Shown here one piece after another: positions 62,482 through 64,000 of a DNA stretch of 64,000 bases. Origin of the DNA: Chitinophagaceae bacterium 26-R-25. GTDB taxonomy: Bacteria; Bacteroidota; Bacteroidia; Chitinophagales; Chitinophagaceae. Where the stretch lies: NCBI GenBank assembly GCA_029906195.1, contig JARWSJ010000002.1, forward strand, positions 620,001 to 684,000, read 5' to 3'. Position 1 is the stretch's first letter; every line of letters begins with the position of its first letter. Below the pieces are notes generated by a model. It searched no databases, had not been told where the DNA came from, and was given only the letters and a program-made list of their open reading frames with translations. The position numbers and the translations under genes were made by a program.

Positions 62482-62486
62482 CACAA

Positions 62487-62521
62487 AGCAGATAATCGAA
62501 AGGTTATCTGCTTTTTTTTTG
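62487..62521 (+). terminator. terminator after tRNA-Gly copy 2
   Basis: AGCAGATAA-tcgaaagg-TTATCTGCT followed by at least eight T. Confidence 0.85.
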
Positions 62522-62579
62522 CTCCAATCTTTCTTGTAGGGTGGCGTACAAAACGAGATGAGTTTTTAACTGCACAAAT

Positions 62580-62632
62580 CTCCCTTCCTCCGTGAAAAAA
62601 TCTCCGCTGCCTCTGTGGTTTAAAAAAAAGTT
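62580..62632. repeat. CTCCGTG/CTCTGTG degenerate tract
   Basis: Units of the type CTCCGTGAA, CTCTGTGGT, similar to those at 1512-1622. The rest of 62522-62725 contains no gene. Confidence 0.5.
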
Positions 62633-62725
62633 TAGGTGCTCAATTCTTCACAGTTGTCGCCCCATAATTAAGATCAGGATCAATGCTTTCTTATATTCAT
62701 ATATTGCAAATCACACCTGCTTGTT

Positions 62726-64000
62726 ATGAAGATTGCCTCAACAACACTTGCATTGATTCTGCTGGCTATCGCTTTATTTCGCTGCGTTGATTCAACAAGG
62801 CCTGCTACTGCCGTTGATTTAACATATGTGGGAACAGAGAAATGCAAAAGCTGCCACCAGGATGAATATGAACGTTACCTTACTTCCGATCACTTTCATG
62901 CAATGGACAGCGCTTCGCCTCGTTCTGTAAAAGGAAATTTTGACAACGCCACTTTTGTTTCGCACGGCGACACTTCATTCTTCTACAAAAAAGATGATCG
63001 CTACTTTGTTAGAACCATTGATTCTTCAGGCGAAAAGAAAGAATTTGCAATCTCCTATACTTTCGGCTGGAAACCGTTGCAGCAGTATCTTGTGCAGTTT
63101 CCCGACGGTCGCGTTCAAACACTTCCATTTTGCTGGGATACAAGGCCGGGAAATGAAGGCGGCCAGCGATGGTTCCATATTTACGGCAAAGAAAATATTC
63201 TTCCCGGCGATGAATTGTTCTGGACAGGCATCAACCAGAACTGGAATTTTATGTGCGCTGATTGCCACACAACGAACTATTCTAAAAATTACGATTTCGC
63301 CTCAAACACTTATCACAGTACGTGGACGGAAAGCAAAGTTTCCTGCGAGTCATGCCACGGACCAGCTTCCGGTCACATTAATTGGACAAATAGCAAAAGC
63401 CCAGACGACAGTTTGAAAGGTTTTGCTATCAATATTTCTTCAAAAAAAATAAGCTGGGTTTTCAACAAAGAAAGAGGCATTGCGTACCCATCGCAGATTG
63501 AAAAAAATGATATCTTGATTGAAACTTGTGCGCGCTGTCATGCAAGAGCTTCGCGAATTTCAGACAATTATCATCACGGTGCTTCCTTTTTGCAAACGCA
63601 TATTCCATCTACCATCAATACCAATAATTATTATGAGGACGGGCAAATAAAAGAAGAGGATTACGAATACGGATCTTTTCTTCAAAGCAAGATGTATGCA
63701 CAGGGCGTAACCTGCATGAACTGCCACGATCCGCATACGATGCAGATAAAAACAAAGGGCAATGCATTGTGTTATTCATGCCATGCTCCTGAGAAATTTG
63801 ATGTGGAAGAACATACGCACCATGAAAAAAACAGTGTTGGTGCAACTTGCGTTGGCTGTCACATGCCTGTAACAAACTACATGGTAATTGATGGAAGAAG
63901 GGATCACAGCATTCGCATACCAAGACCCGATCTATCCGAAGGCATGAATGCGCCCAACGCTTGCAACAAGTGTCACACAGATAAAACAACAGCATGGTCA
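62726..64000 (+). CDS. multihaem c-type cytochrome (partial)
   Basis: An exported multihaem cytochrome, cut by the right edge after 425 codons. The start is the ATG at 62726. The N terminus is hydrophobic, with a Cys at residue 20 (ALFRC) that could be a lipid anchor. Eight CxxCH haem-binding motifs are visible: CKSCH (40-44), CADCH, CESCH, CARCH, CMNCH, CYSCH, CVGCH and CNKCH. The arrangement, with WFHIYG and GCHMPVTNYMVIDGRRDHS, is like the cytochrome c554/NrfA-related proteins that in Bacteroidota often continue into tetratricopeptide repeats. It likely carries electrons in the periplasm. Confidence 0.9.
   Translation, partial: MKIASTTLALILLAIALFRCVDSTRPATAVDLTYVGTEKCKSCHQDEYERYLTSDHFHAMDSASPRSVKGNFDNATFVSHGDTSFFYKKDDRYFVRTIDSSGEKKEFAISYTFGWKPLQQYLVQFPDGRVQTLPFCWDTRPGNEGGQRWFHIYGKENILPGDELFWTGINQNWNFMCADCHTTNYSKNYDFASNTYHSTWTESKVSCESCHGPASGHINWTNSKSPDDSLKGFAINISSKKISWVFNKERGIAYPSQIEKNDILIETCARCHARASRISDNYHHGASFLQTHIPSTINTNNYYEDGQIKEEDYEYGSFLQSKMYAQGVTCMNCHDPHTMQIKTKGNALCYSCHAPEKFDVEEHTHHEKNSVGATCVGCHMPVTNYMVIDGRRDHSIRIPRPDLSEGMNAPNACNKCHTDKTTAWS

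Overview
The window is chromosomal DNA from a member of the Bacteroidota, most likely the family Chitinophagaceae. The evidence is the type IX secretion protein PorW/SprE, a T9SS type A C-terminal sorting domain, the order parA-parB-DUF5683-dapB, a Bacteroidota-type TamB, a TonB receptor with a carboxypeptidase-like plug, a short-chain threonine dehydrogenase, and many -7 boxes matching the Bacteroidota consensus TAnnTTTG. Most of it is ordinary housekeeping sequence with about 50 genes. There is no prophage, insertion sequence, CRISPR array or rRNA operon.

Layout. 1-6.5 kb: gamma-glutamyltransferase (cut by the left edge), a secreted M14 carboxypeptidase, and a glutamine amidotransferase plus ATP-grasp-like pair. 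6.6-15.7 kb: small secreted protein, GNAT, SprT-like protease, a small membrane protein, bactofilin, an M23-type N-terminal stub, PorW, a beta-barrel protein and a cupredoxin lipoprotein. 15.8-26 kb: bioB and M42 peptidase, lipoprotein, LuxE-like enzyme, PBP1A, Lon and a second barrel protein. 26.3-29.9 kb: toxin-antitoxin pair, metallophosphoesterase, FMN reductase, UPF0173 hydrolase. 30-34.7 kb: parA, parB, DUF5683, dapB, Rrf2 and XRE regulators. 34.7-37.7 kb: a candidate small RNA and two secreted surface proteins. 38-43.6 kb: TlpA-like protein, threonine dehydrogenase, kdsA, a LprI-like protein, AraC regulator and PspC protein. 43.8-50 kb: TamB and RibBA. 50-57.5 kb: TonB receptor, carboxylate-amine ligase, PIG-L deacetylase. 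57.7-60.2 kb: two tiny membrane proteins, an SSS symporter and a lipoprotein. 60.7-64 kb: glycosyltransferase, a tRNA Gly-Leu-Gly cluster and a multihaem cytochrome (cut by the right edge).

The most unusual content is between the genes. More than twenty intergenic regions carry inverted repeats whose arms are built from degenerate 7-, 8- or 9-base units. The unit differs from site to site (TTGAAAR, ATTAATA, TTAGGAA, TTGTTAG, ACGCTTA, ACTGAATA, ATTTGAAA, GCACTAAGG, AGCCGGT), yet both arms of one site match each other. Many enclose a second palindrome: a terminator hairpin or a REP-like element such as GGGCGAAT-CGC-ATTCGCCC. They sit flush against stop codons, and in several genes the repeat itself supplies the stop codon and the last residues. 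I know of no described family that explains this.

Other points of interest are a possible split amidoligase pathway (amidotransferase, ATP-grasp and GCS2-type ligase), a TamB gene that seems to lack an ATG, GTG or TTG start, a possible promoter-plus-terminator small RNA beside an XRE regulator, and a bactofilin partner that keeps only the N-terminal part of an M23 peptidase. All calls were made by eye from sequence and known family motifs; no database search was run.
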